Part shown: positions 1-9,586 of the stretch, in pieces
Layout of the letters: every line of letters begins with the position of its first letter
Numbering within the stretch: the stretch's first letter is position 1
NCBI GenBank assembly: GCA_027923965.1
Contig: AP026969.1
Coordinates: forward strand, 2,294,001-2,358,000
From: Comamonadaceae bacterium OS-1
GTDB lineage: Bacteria; Pseudomonadota; Gammaproteobacteria; Burkholderiales; Burkholderiaceae_C
Length of the DNA: 64,000 bases
Direction: 5' to 3'
The notes under the pieces: generated by a model
What the model saw: the letters and a program-made list of their open reading frames with translations, nothing else
Databases searched by the model: none
Told to the model about the DNA's origin: nothing
Made by a program: the position numbers and the translations under genes

Positions 1-1363
1 GCACCAATCGGGGCAGATCGCGGTTGGTAACCAAGGCATCTACCGACAAATACCGAAGTTGCTCCCCATAGGGCGCTTCGTGCTGATCGACCAAACTTAC
101 GAACACCTCGGTTCCCACGTAAGGCGTGCGGGTTCCATACTTGCGCGCGTTGTCTGACATTAAGCGAGGCTCACGACGCAATGAAAAATAGCGTCCGTGG
201 TTACCTTCGTCTTGGTTCAATGTCTGGTACATCGGGCGAAAAGTCAGAACATCGGTGGACTGTGATCCTTGCGCGGTCATCCCAGATACGCTGAACACCT
301 CCAAGTCCGTAGGGCGTGACCGGTCAGGCACCAAATGAAACTCGCTTGCGCCAGGCGTGAGCTCAATACGGTCCGTGCGCCGTGGGAACAAGTTCACCAC
401 GGGTGTACAAAACAGTGCGAACTGGTCTTTATCTACCAAGCCACTCAGCCGCTGCGTATTGCGGGTCAGCAGCACCACAATCTCAGCTTCTTTGCCCTGT
501 ATTTTCGACAAACCCGGTGCTAAATTTTGCAACGCAAAGAAGTAAAAACGGCTGGGGCAAGCGAAGTATTCGTGCAGCAAATTGTGCCCATGCCAGGTGT
601 TCCACGATAAAGGCAAAAGATTTTGGCTCGGTGCCAAGCCTTCATGGACCAGTGCATCTGTGGTCACCACATGGGGGTGATTCGCCATCTGGCCAGGCAA
701 TCCCGTCAAAGTTGCAACGGCACTGGCATGCAATAGTTCAAACAAGTGGGAGGCGATTTGTTCCTCACCTTTGAGATAAATCGGCAAGCGATCCAAGCCC
801 TGCAAATCGCAAAAATTAAGCTCTCCAGTAACGCGCAAACGCAAACGCAAACTGCCTACAACCTGCACATGCGGTGGTAAGTACCGGTCTAAGGATGGAA
901 TATCTGGCGGTGCCCCTGCCAACTTGGCGCTCACTATGTCGATGGGCCACAACGTCACATTTTGCCCAGAGCGAAATTGGCATGCCGTAACCTCTCCTTC
1001 TGGCACCTTGGCAAAAAACGCGGTGTCACGCGCCACCTCGAAGCCCTTGCTAAAGTCTCCTTCCATGGCGTTGGGGTGCAACTGCGCCACTGCGATAGAC
1101 GGTGTGGGTGCAACGTAGTTTGGATAAACAACCTCCAACATACGCTGCGTGAATCGCGGGAACTCGGCGTCCAACTTGATCCGCATCCGCGCCGACATAA
1201 AGCAAAAAGCTTCAATCAGCCGCTCAACATAGGGATCTGCAATCTCAACTCCTTGTATACCTAGGCGGCGTGCAATTTTTGGATGCATATCCGCAAATTC
1301 CGAGGCGCTTTCGCGCATGTACGTTAGCTCCTGGTTGTAGTAGTCAAGAAGTTGTGGATTCAT
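1..1363 (-). CDS. tssF: T6SS baseplate protein TssF (ImpG/VasA), 5' part only
   Basis: TssF is part of the T6SS baseplate wedge (TssEFGK), in the cytoplasm under the membrane complex. Translating the minus strand from the ATG at 1363 gives an open frame of about 454 residues to the window edge, beginning MNPQLLDYYNQELTYMRESA, the typical TssF start. LGIQGVEIADPYVERLIEAF and the acidic first helix are also typical. The family is near 600 residues, so roughly the last quarter, and probably tssG, lie outside the window. It is separated from the other T6SS genes by an effector/immunity block and has about 200 AT-rich bases upstream, so it may have its own promoter. Family is confident from sequence; missing end is due to the window edge. 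Confidence 0.93.
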   Translation of the reverse strand, partial: MNPQLLDYYNQELTYMRESASEFADMHPKIARRLGIQGVEIADPYVERLIEAFCFMSARMRIKLDAEFPRFTQRMLEVVYPNYVAPTPSIAVAQLHPNAMEGDFSKGFEVARDTAFFAKVPEGEVTACQFRSGQNVTLWPIDIVSAKLAGAPPDIPSLDRYLPPHVQVVGSLRLRLRVTGELNFCDLQGLDRLPIYLKGEEQIASHLFELLHASAVATLTGLPGQMANHPHVVTTDALVHEGLAPSQNLLPLSWNTWHGHNLLHEYFACPSRFYFFALQNLAPGLSKIQGKEAEIVVLLTRNTQRLSGLVDKDQFALFCTPVVNLFPRRTDRIELTPGASEFHLVPDRSRPTDLEVFSVSGMTAQGSQSTDVLTFRPMYQTLNQDEGNHGRYFSLRREPRLMSDNARKYGTRTPYVGTEVFVSLVDQHEAPYGEQLRYLSVDALVTNRDLPRLV

Positions 1364-1404
1364 TTTTTGTCTTTAAACTATCATTTTTAACTGTACACAT
1401 TATG

Positions 1405-1433
1405 AATATTCTAAAAAAATGTTCACGTGTAAA
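1405..1433 (-). promoter_or_regulatory. Possible sigma70 promoter of tssF
   Basis: On the minus strand the AT-rich gap before tssF carries TTTACA (1428-1433), a 17-base spacer and AATATT (1405-1410). The start would lie about 35 bases before the tssF ATG. The -35 fits well, the -10 is weak. Pattern match only. Confidence 0.3.
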
Positions 1434-1570
1434 TGCGAGTCTAGTTCGATCAATCCTCATCTTTCTTGATGAAATGCACTTTTATGCGGATGCATCCTAT
1501 TGAGATGGCTTTGGCGTGAAATTAAGCGTCTTTCAGATATGGTTTTCCATTCAACATCGCCACATGCGCC

Positions 1571-2614
1571 TTACTGGTGCTCTGGCGCAGGGGGCGGGGC
1601 CTCTTTGGCTTCGGCCTCTTCGCGCATGGCTTTCAGCTTGGCCTCATAGCCCTGGGCCGTCGGCGGCCATTGCGCACCCTCGTCCATGCGCTCGTACCAC
1701 ATGCGCGTCGTTACCTCGTCAAACTGTTGTTCGAAATCCAGCGCAGCGGTGTGCAAACAATCGATATCGGGGATGCGCAGCGGTTTGAGCCAAGCGTTGT
1801 ACTTGCGCCAGAACACCGGCAAACCCTCCTCCACAGGCAGGGGGTCAGGGTAGCTACCGGCCTGCAGAATGACTCCTGCGCTGTAGTGCTGGGCCAAGAC
1901 GGACGGCTCGTTCAAGGCAGCCAGCCCGGCATCGCCACCGATACGGGCATACCACTGCGGATTCAGGGCCAAGAGCCAGGTGGGCGAGTGGATGCCGGAC
2001 TTCATTTTCCTTATCAGAAACTCATGCACCCCGACCAGCACGCCAAAAAAGTGCTTGCTCAAAGCGTACTCTTGTGGTTGCCAGCTATAGCTGTCCCACG
2101 CGGTGGCAGATAGAACACCGCCCATAGCTTGCAACGGCTGTAGCACGCGGCAGAAATCTACAAATATGCTGCGCAGAACGTCCAGGTTTTCTGCCTTGGC
2201 GGGTAGACGGACTGTCAGTTCAGAGCATGCTTTCTGAGGGTCCCACACAGGCCTAGCTAGATAAGAAATACGGTATTCGTCCGCAGAGTCGGGGTCCAGG
2301 CTGCCGCACACCTCACCAATCTGGACCCGGTCAGATGCCGTCACGATATGAGAAGCTGCATCTGTTTTTTTGTATCTTTTTGTCCGCCCGACCGTTCCAA
2401 TGCACCAGCGCAGATGCTCCCCGTATATATCTTGGAGCTTGTTTACGCACTGGGCCAGTGCCTTGCGTTTCTCCGGCGTATGGCCGTCTGCAAAGTAAAA
2501 ATTCGCCCCCAGGCACAAGGTCAGCACCTGTTCGTTGCTGCCGCCCTCGGCATCGTCAATCAGCGTCCAGTTGTCTAGCGGGGCCAGCATGGCGCGGTCA
2601 AAGAGGTGGATCAT
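1571..2614 (-). CDS. DUF3396-type T6SS immunity protein, orphan copy
   Basis: A predicted cytoplasmic protein of 347 residues related to the DUF3396 (type VI immunity) protein at 7009-8325. Both share an early stretch (YFADGHTPEKRKAL here, YFENGDQPQVRQQL there), NKxxxxxG shortly after, and a late (L/P)xEEGLPxFWRKYN-like block. The start is the ATG at 2614, with AAGGA six bases upstream; the open frame continues further upstream but through a vgrG remnant. It lacks the C-terminal tail module found on its relative and on the neighbouring PoNi protein; instead it ends in a Glu/Ala/Pro-rich stretch. No effector gene lies beside it, so its cognate toxin has been lost, is encoded elsewhere, or it protects against a foreign toxin. 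Confidence 0.75.
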   Translation of the reverse strand: MIHLFDRAMLAPLDNWTLIDDAEGGSNEQVLTLCLGANFYFADGHTPEKRKALAQCVNKLQDIYGEHLRWCIGTVGRTKRYKKTDAASHIVTASDRVQIGEVCGSLDPDSADEYRISYLARPVWDPQKACSELTVRLPAKAENLDVLRSIFVDFCRVLQPLQAMGGVLSATAWDSYSWQPQEYALSKHFFGVLVGVHEFLIRKMKSGIHSPTWLLALNPQWYARIGGDAGLAALNEPSVLAQHYSAGVILQAGSYPDPLPVEEGLPVFWRKYNAWLKPLRIPDIDCLHTAALDFEQQFDEVTTRMWYERMDEGAQWPPTAQGYEAKLKAMREEAEAKEAPPPAPEHQ

Positions 2615-2685
2615 GGGAAGTCCTTGTAGCGCATGGATCGCTGCCGGCGAAAGTGTTTCTTTGGCGTTTGAAGTACGGGCATGCA

Positions 2686-2786
2686 TCCCAGCCGCTGGAG
2701 TGCTTGCGGGTGCCGTACCGACCCCAGGGGAACGGCACCCTGATGCGAACCAGCGGGCTTTCGAGGATAGCGTAAATTTCATGCAT
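2686..2786 (-). pseudogene. vgrG remnant
   Basis: A minus-strand frame here reads LVRIRVPFPWGRYG followed by T.KHSSGWD. This matches the hallmark VgrG segment found intact in the three vgrG genes of this window (GRIKIQFPWDRYG then NHTSSCW). DNA similarity to vgrG1 around 11,010-11,080 is also visible. No flanking VgrG sequence remains. It marks a vgrG that once preceded the DUF3396 gene at 1571-2614. Confidence 0.6.
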
Positions 2787-2796
2787 CCAATTCGGC

Positions 2797-2843
2797 TCTA
2801 GCGCTTACTACACCGGCACAAGAAGCTACTAATTGAATAGCAA
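2797..2843 (-). repeat. Dispersed 45-50 bp repeat, copy 1
   Basis: A copy of the family-wide repeat (minus-strand core AGTAGCTTCTTGTGCC then TAAGCGCTAGAG), located just downstream of the PoNi gene stop codon. Its flank GCATCCAATTCGG is shared with the copy at 6921-6968, so the two neighbourhoods are related beyond the repeat itself. Confidence 0.75.
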
Positions 2844-2873
2844 AATGTGCACCACTGCACCAGGATGTACCCC

Positions 2874-3051
2874 CTACCCCAACCCTTTGTAGTACCACGT
2901 CACCGCCCCGGTCACGCCCCGCTCGCCTACGCCCGGCATGGGCTCGTCCAGCTCCATGCGGACCTCGCGCATGCGCAGGTGGGGGGCGTACCACAGGCCG
3001 GCCTTCGGGCAGGGTTGGCCAGGCAAGGCGCTCAGGCTGGGTTCGGTGCTG
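2874..3051 (-). repeat. Immunity tail cassette, copy A (direct repeat of 7009-7186)
   Basis: The last ~178 bases of the PoNi gene are nearly identical (roughly a dozen differences by eye) to the last ~178 bases of the DUF3396 gene at 7009-8325, although the two genes are otherwise unrelated. Both copies encode the same tail, from SSTEPSLSALPGQPCPKAG to the stop, and both are followed by the dispersed repeat. Confidence 0.85.
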
Positions 3052-3938
3052 GACGGCGGGGTGTAGGTTTTGGGTACCGGGCCTTGCTGGCGCGCCCAGG
3101 CCACGATGTCTTTGGGGTAGACCAGGTGGTCGCGGTAACTGCTGTCGTCCTGCTCGTACAGGTAGGCCACGGCTGCAGCCTCCCAGGCCCAGTAGCCGTA
3201 GTAGCCAGCCCAGTCTGGCGAGGTGGCGACATTGCCGAAGCGGAGATGGGCACCGTGCCACGAGGCATTTTTGTAGTACTTGTACCAGCCTTTGAGGAAT
3301 GTGCCCATGCACTGGGCGCTTTCGGCGGGATCTTCCCAGGCCGCACCCAGCAAGTCATCGTAGAGCGCGAGGTGGTACAGCGTGGAGCATTCGCTGGTGT
3401 CGGGTACAAACGGGAACAGCAGCGCCTCCACGACGCCGTCCTTCGCCCGGAAGGCACTGATCCAGTAGGCAATGCGGCGCAGCTGCGCACCTTCGTTGAA
3501 CAGCGCCCCTAGGCTGAGCAGACGCAGCAAGTTAAGGTAGTGCTCTCCCACCTTGGGATCGGTGGCGTTCGGTATAAAAACGTCTTTGGATTCAGGAAAC
3601 TCCCTGTAATGCCAGTCGCGAAACGCAATGCACCACGCTTCAAAGGCATCCACTGCGGCGGGGTACAGGGCTTTGCACTCCTCCATGGTCGCGCCACAGG
3701 TGTATTCGAGGGAGATTCTGTCTAGGACCTGTTCAAACAAGGAGTTGAAGTAGCCCACGTAACCCAAATCCTTTTTCTCTAAGTCAGTCGCTTTTTCAAT
3801 AAAACCTCGCTCAGCAACATCAAACTCCGAAAGGGTTTTTTCGATCGCCTCATACGCCTCCCAGTACATGAACTTCTGGCGGCGGATGGTGCTGAACTCT
3901 TTGGAGGCGCGCACGATAAAGGAGGGTGGGTGTGTCAT
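2874..3938 (-). CDS. PoNi-type immunity protein (DUF1910/DUF1911) with tail module
   Basis: Predicted cytoplasmic immunity protein of 354 residues that would neutralise the PoNe DNase encoded immediately upstream. Residues ~10-130 form the helical N-terminal half (DUF1910-like: FMYWEAYEAIEKTLSEFD). Residues ~240-285 carry the DUF1911 signature GYYGYWAWEAAAVAYLYEQD followed by YPKDIVAWAR. Residues ~296-354 are a separate tail (LSALPGQPCPKAGLWYAP ... MPGVGERG ... WYYKGLG) also found on the DUF3396 protein at 7009-8325. The start at 3938 lies 20 bases after the effector stop, which fits an effector-immunity pair. The effector is now interrupted by IS3, so this gene may persist for protection against sister cells. 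Family is recognised; pairing is inferred from order. Confidence 0.85.
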   Translation of the reverse strand: MTHPPSFIVRASKEFSTIRRQKFMYWEAYEAIEKTLSEFDVAERGFIEKATDLEKKDLGYVGYFNSLFEQVLDRISLEYTCGATMEECKALYPAAVDAFEAWCIAFRDWHYREFPESKDVFIPNATDPKVGEHYLNLLRLLSLGALFNEGAQLRRIAYWISAFRAKDGVVEALLFPFVPDTSECSTLYHLALYDDLLGAAWEDPAESAQCMGTFLKGWYKYYKNASWHGAHLRFGNVATSPDWAGYYGYWAWEAAAVAYLYEQDDSSYRDHLVYPKDIVAWARQQGPVPKTYTPPSSTEPSLSALPGQPCPKAGLWYAPHLRMREVRMELDEPMPGVGERGVTGAVTWYYKGLG

Positions 3939-5319
3939 GTGATTCGTCCTGCGGATGTTTATCGGGTTCTCTTTTTGCGCTTGCCTTCTTGGACATCAGC
4001 AGGTTTGGACTGGTCGGGTGGGGCTGAGGTGGTAGGGCTCGGACGTCCTTCTCTCGCCTTCTCCACCGCCGCAATATCCGCCTCCAAATACTCCCGGCTG
4101 ATGCCGTGGGTGCTTGCATGCCGTTGCGGGTCAACCTCTGGAACCGCGCCCGCCAGCGCGGCTGTCCCCGCTTGGGTGATGGCGATTACGTGCTCTCCAT
4201 ACCCCGGTGCGGTGGGTGCCTGTGGATTGGCGATTTCGGCGACCAGGTAGACCCGGCGTTCATATTCCGCGTTGGATACGGTCCGCTGAAGTACTACCCT
4301 CATGTCTTTTTTAATCCATTCCCGCGACATCTGCATCACCGGTGCAGCCCCCTTCCCCCCACTGTCACTCAGCATGCGCGACAGTTGCGCCTGGTGCGGG
4401 GTCAACTGGCTACCAGCCACCGGTGGTGTGCCCCCGTTGCGGGTATTGCCATTCTTGCTGCTGCGCTTCTCTTCGGCCGTGGGCTGCACTTGCACACTGG
4501 GGGCGCCGATACGCCCTTTGGCTTCGACCACCAGGTAGCGGGCACCTGGGCCGGTTTGGCTGCCGCGCCGCCATAGGCTGTCGATGCCGTGGTGGGACAA
4601 CCGGGTGAGGTCTTCCACCGTGAGTTCGGTGGGGCGCAGCGGGCCGTTGACTTTGACCAGTACGCCGGGCTTTTGCGCTGTCAGCGTGCCGTGCGGGTGC
4701 TGCCCGCCTTCTTTTGCCAGCACGTGGTAGTCCACCATGTGCTCGGCCACCAAGGCGCTGGGGCGCTTGCTGAGGCGGCTCAACAAGTCGATGGTTTTCT
4801 GGCGCTTGCCGTCGACCACCGGGTGGCCGGTACCGGCTTCGCTTTTGGCCTGCCCGCCGGTGTGGGCGTGGGGGTCTTTGAGCGTGTTTTTGGCCGGGTC
4901 TGCACTTTTGCCGCCGTGGCCTGGCTCGCCGGTATGGCCGCGCTTGGCGTTGGCTTGGGCGGCGGCTTTGGCGTGGACCTGGTGGGGGTTGTGTGCAGGC
5001 TGGCGCTGCATGACGGTGGCAGTGGCCAGTCTGGCGGCGGTGTCTACCCATACGGCATGTTCGCCCAGCAGGTCTTGCACGAAGTCTTGTATGAGTTTGC
5101 TGCCTTCTCGTACCAGGGTGCCCACGTAGCCGCTGGCGGTGCGCACATTGGGTAGCATGTCGCGGGCCAGGCGCACCAGGGGTCCGGGTGCCCACCAAGG
5201 AGAGGCGGCAATCAGCGTCAGGATTTGTATGTACAAGGCCAGGGCACCTTGGGCCTGGCGGACCGCGGCTTCGGTGTTTTGCGCCCATTGGATGGCCTGT
5301 ATCCAGCGTATTGTGCTGG

Positions 5320-6527
<1,208 letters not shown>

Positions 6528-6920
6528 CTATCGAGGTGTCCGGGGGAATTAGACCAGCACATATTGCACCGCCCTTGGCCATGCCCAGCGTGCGCTCCAC
6601 CATGGCCAGCCCGGCTTGCACGCCGCGGTGGCTTTCTTTGCGGTGTTTGAAGAGCGGTTTGACGGAGCCTTTGATGAAGCTGCCCACCTCTGGAACGCAG
6701 CCCAGGGCGGCGAAGGCCAGGTCGGCTTTGTCGTTGTCGTCCAGCATCGCCCAGCCTTTGCGCGAACACCGCACGATCACGCCGACGATGTCGCGCACGT
6801 CCAGAAGTTGGTCAACCACGGGGATCAGTCCGATGGCTCCGTTGGCAACCATGGCGGCGGTACTGGGGTTTTCTGCAAAGTCGCCCAGCACCAGGCGTAA
6901 ATTTCCAGCATCCAATCCGG

Positions 6921-6968
6921 CCCTAGCGCTTATTCCACCTGCACAAGCAGCTACTACTTGTATAGCAA
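6921..6968 (-). repeat. Dispersed repeat, copy 2
   Basis: Copy with minus-strand core AGTAGTAGCTGCTTGTGCAG and AATAAGCGCTAGGG. It lies between the DUF3396 stop (7009) and the recognisable part of the PoNe effector, and is read in frame with that effector. Confidence 0.85.
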
Positions 6969-7008
6969 CCAAAAACTACGCTCGCTATCCCGCACAGGTT
7001 CACACCCC

Positions 7009-7186
7009 CTACCCCAGCCCTTTGTAGTACCACGTCACCGCCCCAGTCACGCCCCGCTCGCCTACTCCCGGCATTAGCTCGTCCAGCTCCATGCGGACCT
7101 CGCGCATGCGCAGGTGCGGGGCATACCACAGGCCTGCTTTCGGGCAGGGCTGGCCGGGCAAGGCGCTCAGGCTGGGTTCGGTGCTG
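7009..7186 (-). repeat. Immunity tail cassette, copy B (direct repeat of 2874-3051)
   Basis: Second copy of the ~178-base tail-coding DNA, here closing a DUF3396 gene instead of a PoNi gene. The similarity starts abruptly at the SSTEPSLSALPG codons, which indicates recombination rather than common descent of the whole genes. Confidence 0.85.
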
Positions 7187-8325
7187 GACGCAACCGGCAC
7201 GGCGGCTTGCGGGTCGAACGGCGTGATGGGGCCGTCGCCGGGGTAGTCAAAGCGGGCCACCCACTGGCGTGTAAACGCAGTGTCGGCAGATTCGGCATCC
7301 GGAATGTAGGTGTGCAATGAACCCTGCTCTGGGTTGCGCAGATTGCGCACTGCCCGGTTCACGAAGGCGTAGGGCTCAATCAAGCCTTCTTCGGGTGCGC
7401 CCAGGCGCGGGAAGTCGCCCGCCCGCACCGCTACACACTGGCCCCAGCGCTGCACAGCGATGTCTGGGCGGTCCAGCTTGGCCCGTAGCGCCGCCTCGCC
7501 CCCCAGACGCTGCACAAATGGCTCGCCCAGGATGGTGTACCAATTGACGCTGCGCAGGTAGCCTACGCTGCGCACCTCTGCGCCGGGTTTGAGGTACGTG
7601 TATCGAAGCCAGTCTTCCGGCCTGTAGATGCCGTCATCCGCAGGCAAACCTGGTTTTCTTTCAACCGACAGAATGCGGTAGGTATCGGTCTCCAAATGCG
7701 CTGTCGAGTCAATCTCCAGACCGCTGAAGCGCTTGGCCAATTCATACTCCAGCAGCATGTAGCGGTGATAATCCCAAGGCAAGGACGGCATCAACCCACC
7801 ATAACCCGCCCGCACCGGCAATGTCTGGCAAACAAACTGTAAATACTGGTGGTACGGGGCCAAGTCTTCGGGGAACACAGCCAGTTCCCATGGCAGAGCA
7901 AATTTTACGTAGGACAGCATGCCGCCATTGCCGAGTACGCCAAACGCGCCAACTACAAATAATTCCCAGACATATTCTGGGGCCGTGTATTGATCGACAA
8001 CGTCCGATCGAGCCAGCTCAACACCTTCCTCTGATCTGGCCATAAGAATCCGGTTGCGCATCGCCTCAATCCCTGCAACGGTCTTCTTGCTGTACTTGCC
8101 TCCGGCCACGCGCCCGCCCTTGAGGTACGCCCCAAACATCTCATCAAACTTGTTAAAACAGTCCAGCAACTGCTGGCGCACCTGCGGCTGGTCGCCGTTC
8201 TCAAAGTACACGGTGGCAAACAGGGTGGGGGTGCAAACCACCCGGTCGTCGCTGGGGTGCACCACCCGTAGATCGTTGAGGTAGCGGGCCATTCCCTGCT
8301 GGGGGGTAAGAACGAGGTTGGGCAT
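7009..8325 (-). CDS. DUF3396 T6SS immunity protein with tail module
   Basis: Predicted cytoplasmic immunity protein (438 residues) for the VRR-NUC nuclease encoded directly upstream. The DUF3396 part spans residues ~10-350: TPTLFATVYFENGDQPQVRQ, the acidic central region, MPSLPWDYHRYMLLEYELAK (relative reads SWQPQEYALSKHF), and SVNWYTILGEPFVQRLGGEAA. Residues ~380-438 are the tail shared with the PoNi protein. The ATG at 8325 is chosen because the homologue at 1571-2614 aligns from its own start there; a longer frame with GTG/TTG codons reaches back to the effector stop at 8391. Immunity role is inferred from family and position. Confidence 0.83.
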   Translation of the reverse strand: MPNLVLTPQQGMARYLNDLRVVHPSDDRVVCTPTLFATVYFENGDQPQVRQQLLDCFNKFDEMFGAYLKGGRVAGGKYSKKTVAGIEAMRNRILMARSEEGVELARSDVVDQYTAPEYVWELFVVGAFGVLGNGGMLSYVKFALPWELAVFPEDLAPYHQYLQFVCQTLPVRAGYGGLMPSLPWDYHRYMLLEYELAKRFSGLEIDSTAHLETDTYRILSVERKPGLPADDGIYRPEDWLRYTYLKPGAEVRSVGYLRSVNWYTILGEPFVQRLGGEAALRAKLDRPDIAVQRWGQCVAVRAGDFPRLGAPEEGLIEPYAFVNRAVRNLRNPEQGSLHTYIPDAESADTAFTRQWVARFDYPGDGPITPFDPQAAVPVASSTEPSLSALPGQPCPKAGLWYAPHLRMREVRMELDELMPGVGERGVTGAVTWYYKGLG

Positions 8326-8390
8326 AAAGGATGAAGAAGGTAAAAAACGGAGGGTTTCGGGTCCATTCACCGGAACGGCTGTCAAAATAT

Positions 8391-9548
8391 TTAACCTGTA
8401 GTCAAGGCCACTTGGATGCCCATAAGAGCTGCCAGCGCCGCCAGCAGGTACGGTGACAAGGCGAGCACCATGAGGGCACCCAGCACCACGATGGCTACAC
8501 CGCAAATGGTGGTGCCCACGTCAATGACCAGTTGCCCCCACTCTATGCGGTCGATTTGCTCCAGGGTCAGGTCGGTCTGGCGGGCCAGCTCTGCCTTGGC
8601 GTAGCGCAGTTGGGCCGTGGTCCAGCGGGCGAGTACCCGCCCTTGGGCATCCACCCACTGGTAGATACCGTTGTAGGTGTCGCACACCCAGCGGCCGGTG
8701 CCAAACAGCCAGGGTATCTCGGTCTTGAGCCAAGCCTGAGCTTGGGCCGACAACTGCGAGACGCCTTGCTGGGCTTGGCTCCACAGGGCCTGGGCTTCTT
8801 GCTGCGGGTGGTTCAGCCACAGCTCGTACCAAGCAGGCTCAGCGATGGGCTGCACACTGCGCACTGGGGCACGCACGCGGGTCTTGGGGTCGGGTGCTGG
8901 CAGCAGAGCCGCGCGCTTGATGGCTTCACGCACGCGGGCCAGATCGCCATCGCAGTCTTGCACGTCGACGATGCAAAGACGCTCATTGGAACCACCTGCA
9001 ATTTGGCGATAGGCCCGCTCTTGGGCAGGATCCATAGTGTCGTTCGGAAATTTCAGTTCCACTACACGGGCAATATTGTCCGGGTGCGCAAATCCCTCGT
9101 GGTCGGTGGTAGCTAAACCCGGCCAGCGCAATGCCGGGTTCTTGACGATGATCACATCGGGACGCCGCAAATAATCCCGGGTCAACCCCGGCGGAAATCG
9201 GTTCAAGGTATGCCTGCGCAAAGGACCTTGGGATTTATCAGCTTGTAGGAAAGGTTTGGGAAGCTTTCCATCCAGTGTCGGTGTCATATCAAAGCTGACT
9301 TCACTCTTGTACTGCCAAAAGAAATCGGCCTTGGTTTCGTCCAAGAGGATAGCGGCGCTAACCACGTGCTGTTGCAGCAGGGCCTGGATGACTTCGCCAC
9401 TCTTGAGTTTGACGTTGACGATTTTGGGAAACTTCAGAGCCGTCCGCACCTTTTCGGTTAAATAGCCCACGTTCTGCACGGGCAGCTTGGCGTATTCAGC
9501 GCGTTCTTGAAGGGTGGTGCAGCCGTTGGCGGCAAGTTGGTAGGCCAT
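8391..9548 (-). CDS. VRR-NUC nuclease T6SS effector (TseV-like)
   Basis: Predicted DNase effector of 385 residues, delivered with VgrG1, whose gene ends 39 bases upstream. A VRR-NUC core sits at residues ~125-190: RRPDVIIVKNPALRW (catalytic Asp), then ARVVELKFPNDTM (E-x-K), ERAYRQIAGG and LCIVDVQDCD. Residues ~240-330 are charged and tryptophan-rich (AWYELWLNHP; RWVCDTYNGIYQW). The last ~45 residues hold one or two hydrophobic segments (TTICGVAIVVLGALMVLAL ... YLLAALAALMG), unusual for a nuclease and perhaps used in translocation or chaperone binding. TseV-type VRR-NUC effectors are known structure-specific nucleases; activity here is inferred. The ATG at 9548 is preferred to a TTG overlapping the vgrG1 stop. 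Confidence 0.85.
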   Translation of the reverse strand: MAYQLAANGCTTLQERAEYAKLPVQNVGYLTEKVRTALKFPKIVNVKLKSGEVIQALLQQHVVSAAILLDETKADFFWQYKSEVSFDMTPTLDGKLPKPFLQADKSQGPLRRHTLNRFPPGLTRDYLRRPDVIIVKNPALRWPGLATTDHEGFAHPDNIARVVELKFPNDTMDPAQERAYRQIAGGSNERLCIVDVQDCDGDLARVREAIKRAALLPAPDPKTRVRAPVRSVQPIAEPAWYELWLNHPQQEAQALWSQAQQGVSQLSAQAQAWLKTEIPWLFGTGRWVCDTYNGIYQWVDAQGRVLARWTTAQLRYAKAELARQTDLTLEQIDRIEWGQLVIDVGTTICGVAIVVLGALMVLALSPYLLAALAALMGIQVALTTG

Positions 9549-9586
9549 AGGGGTCTTTGGTACTGTGGGTAACTTTGCAACGGGAA

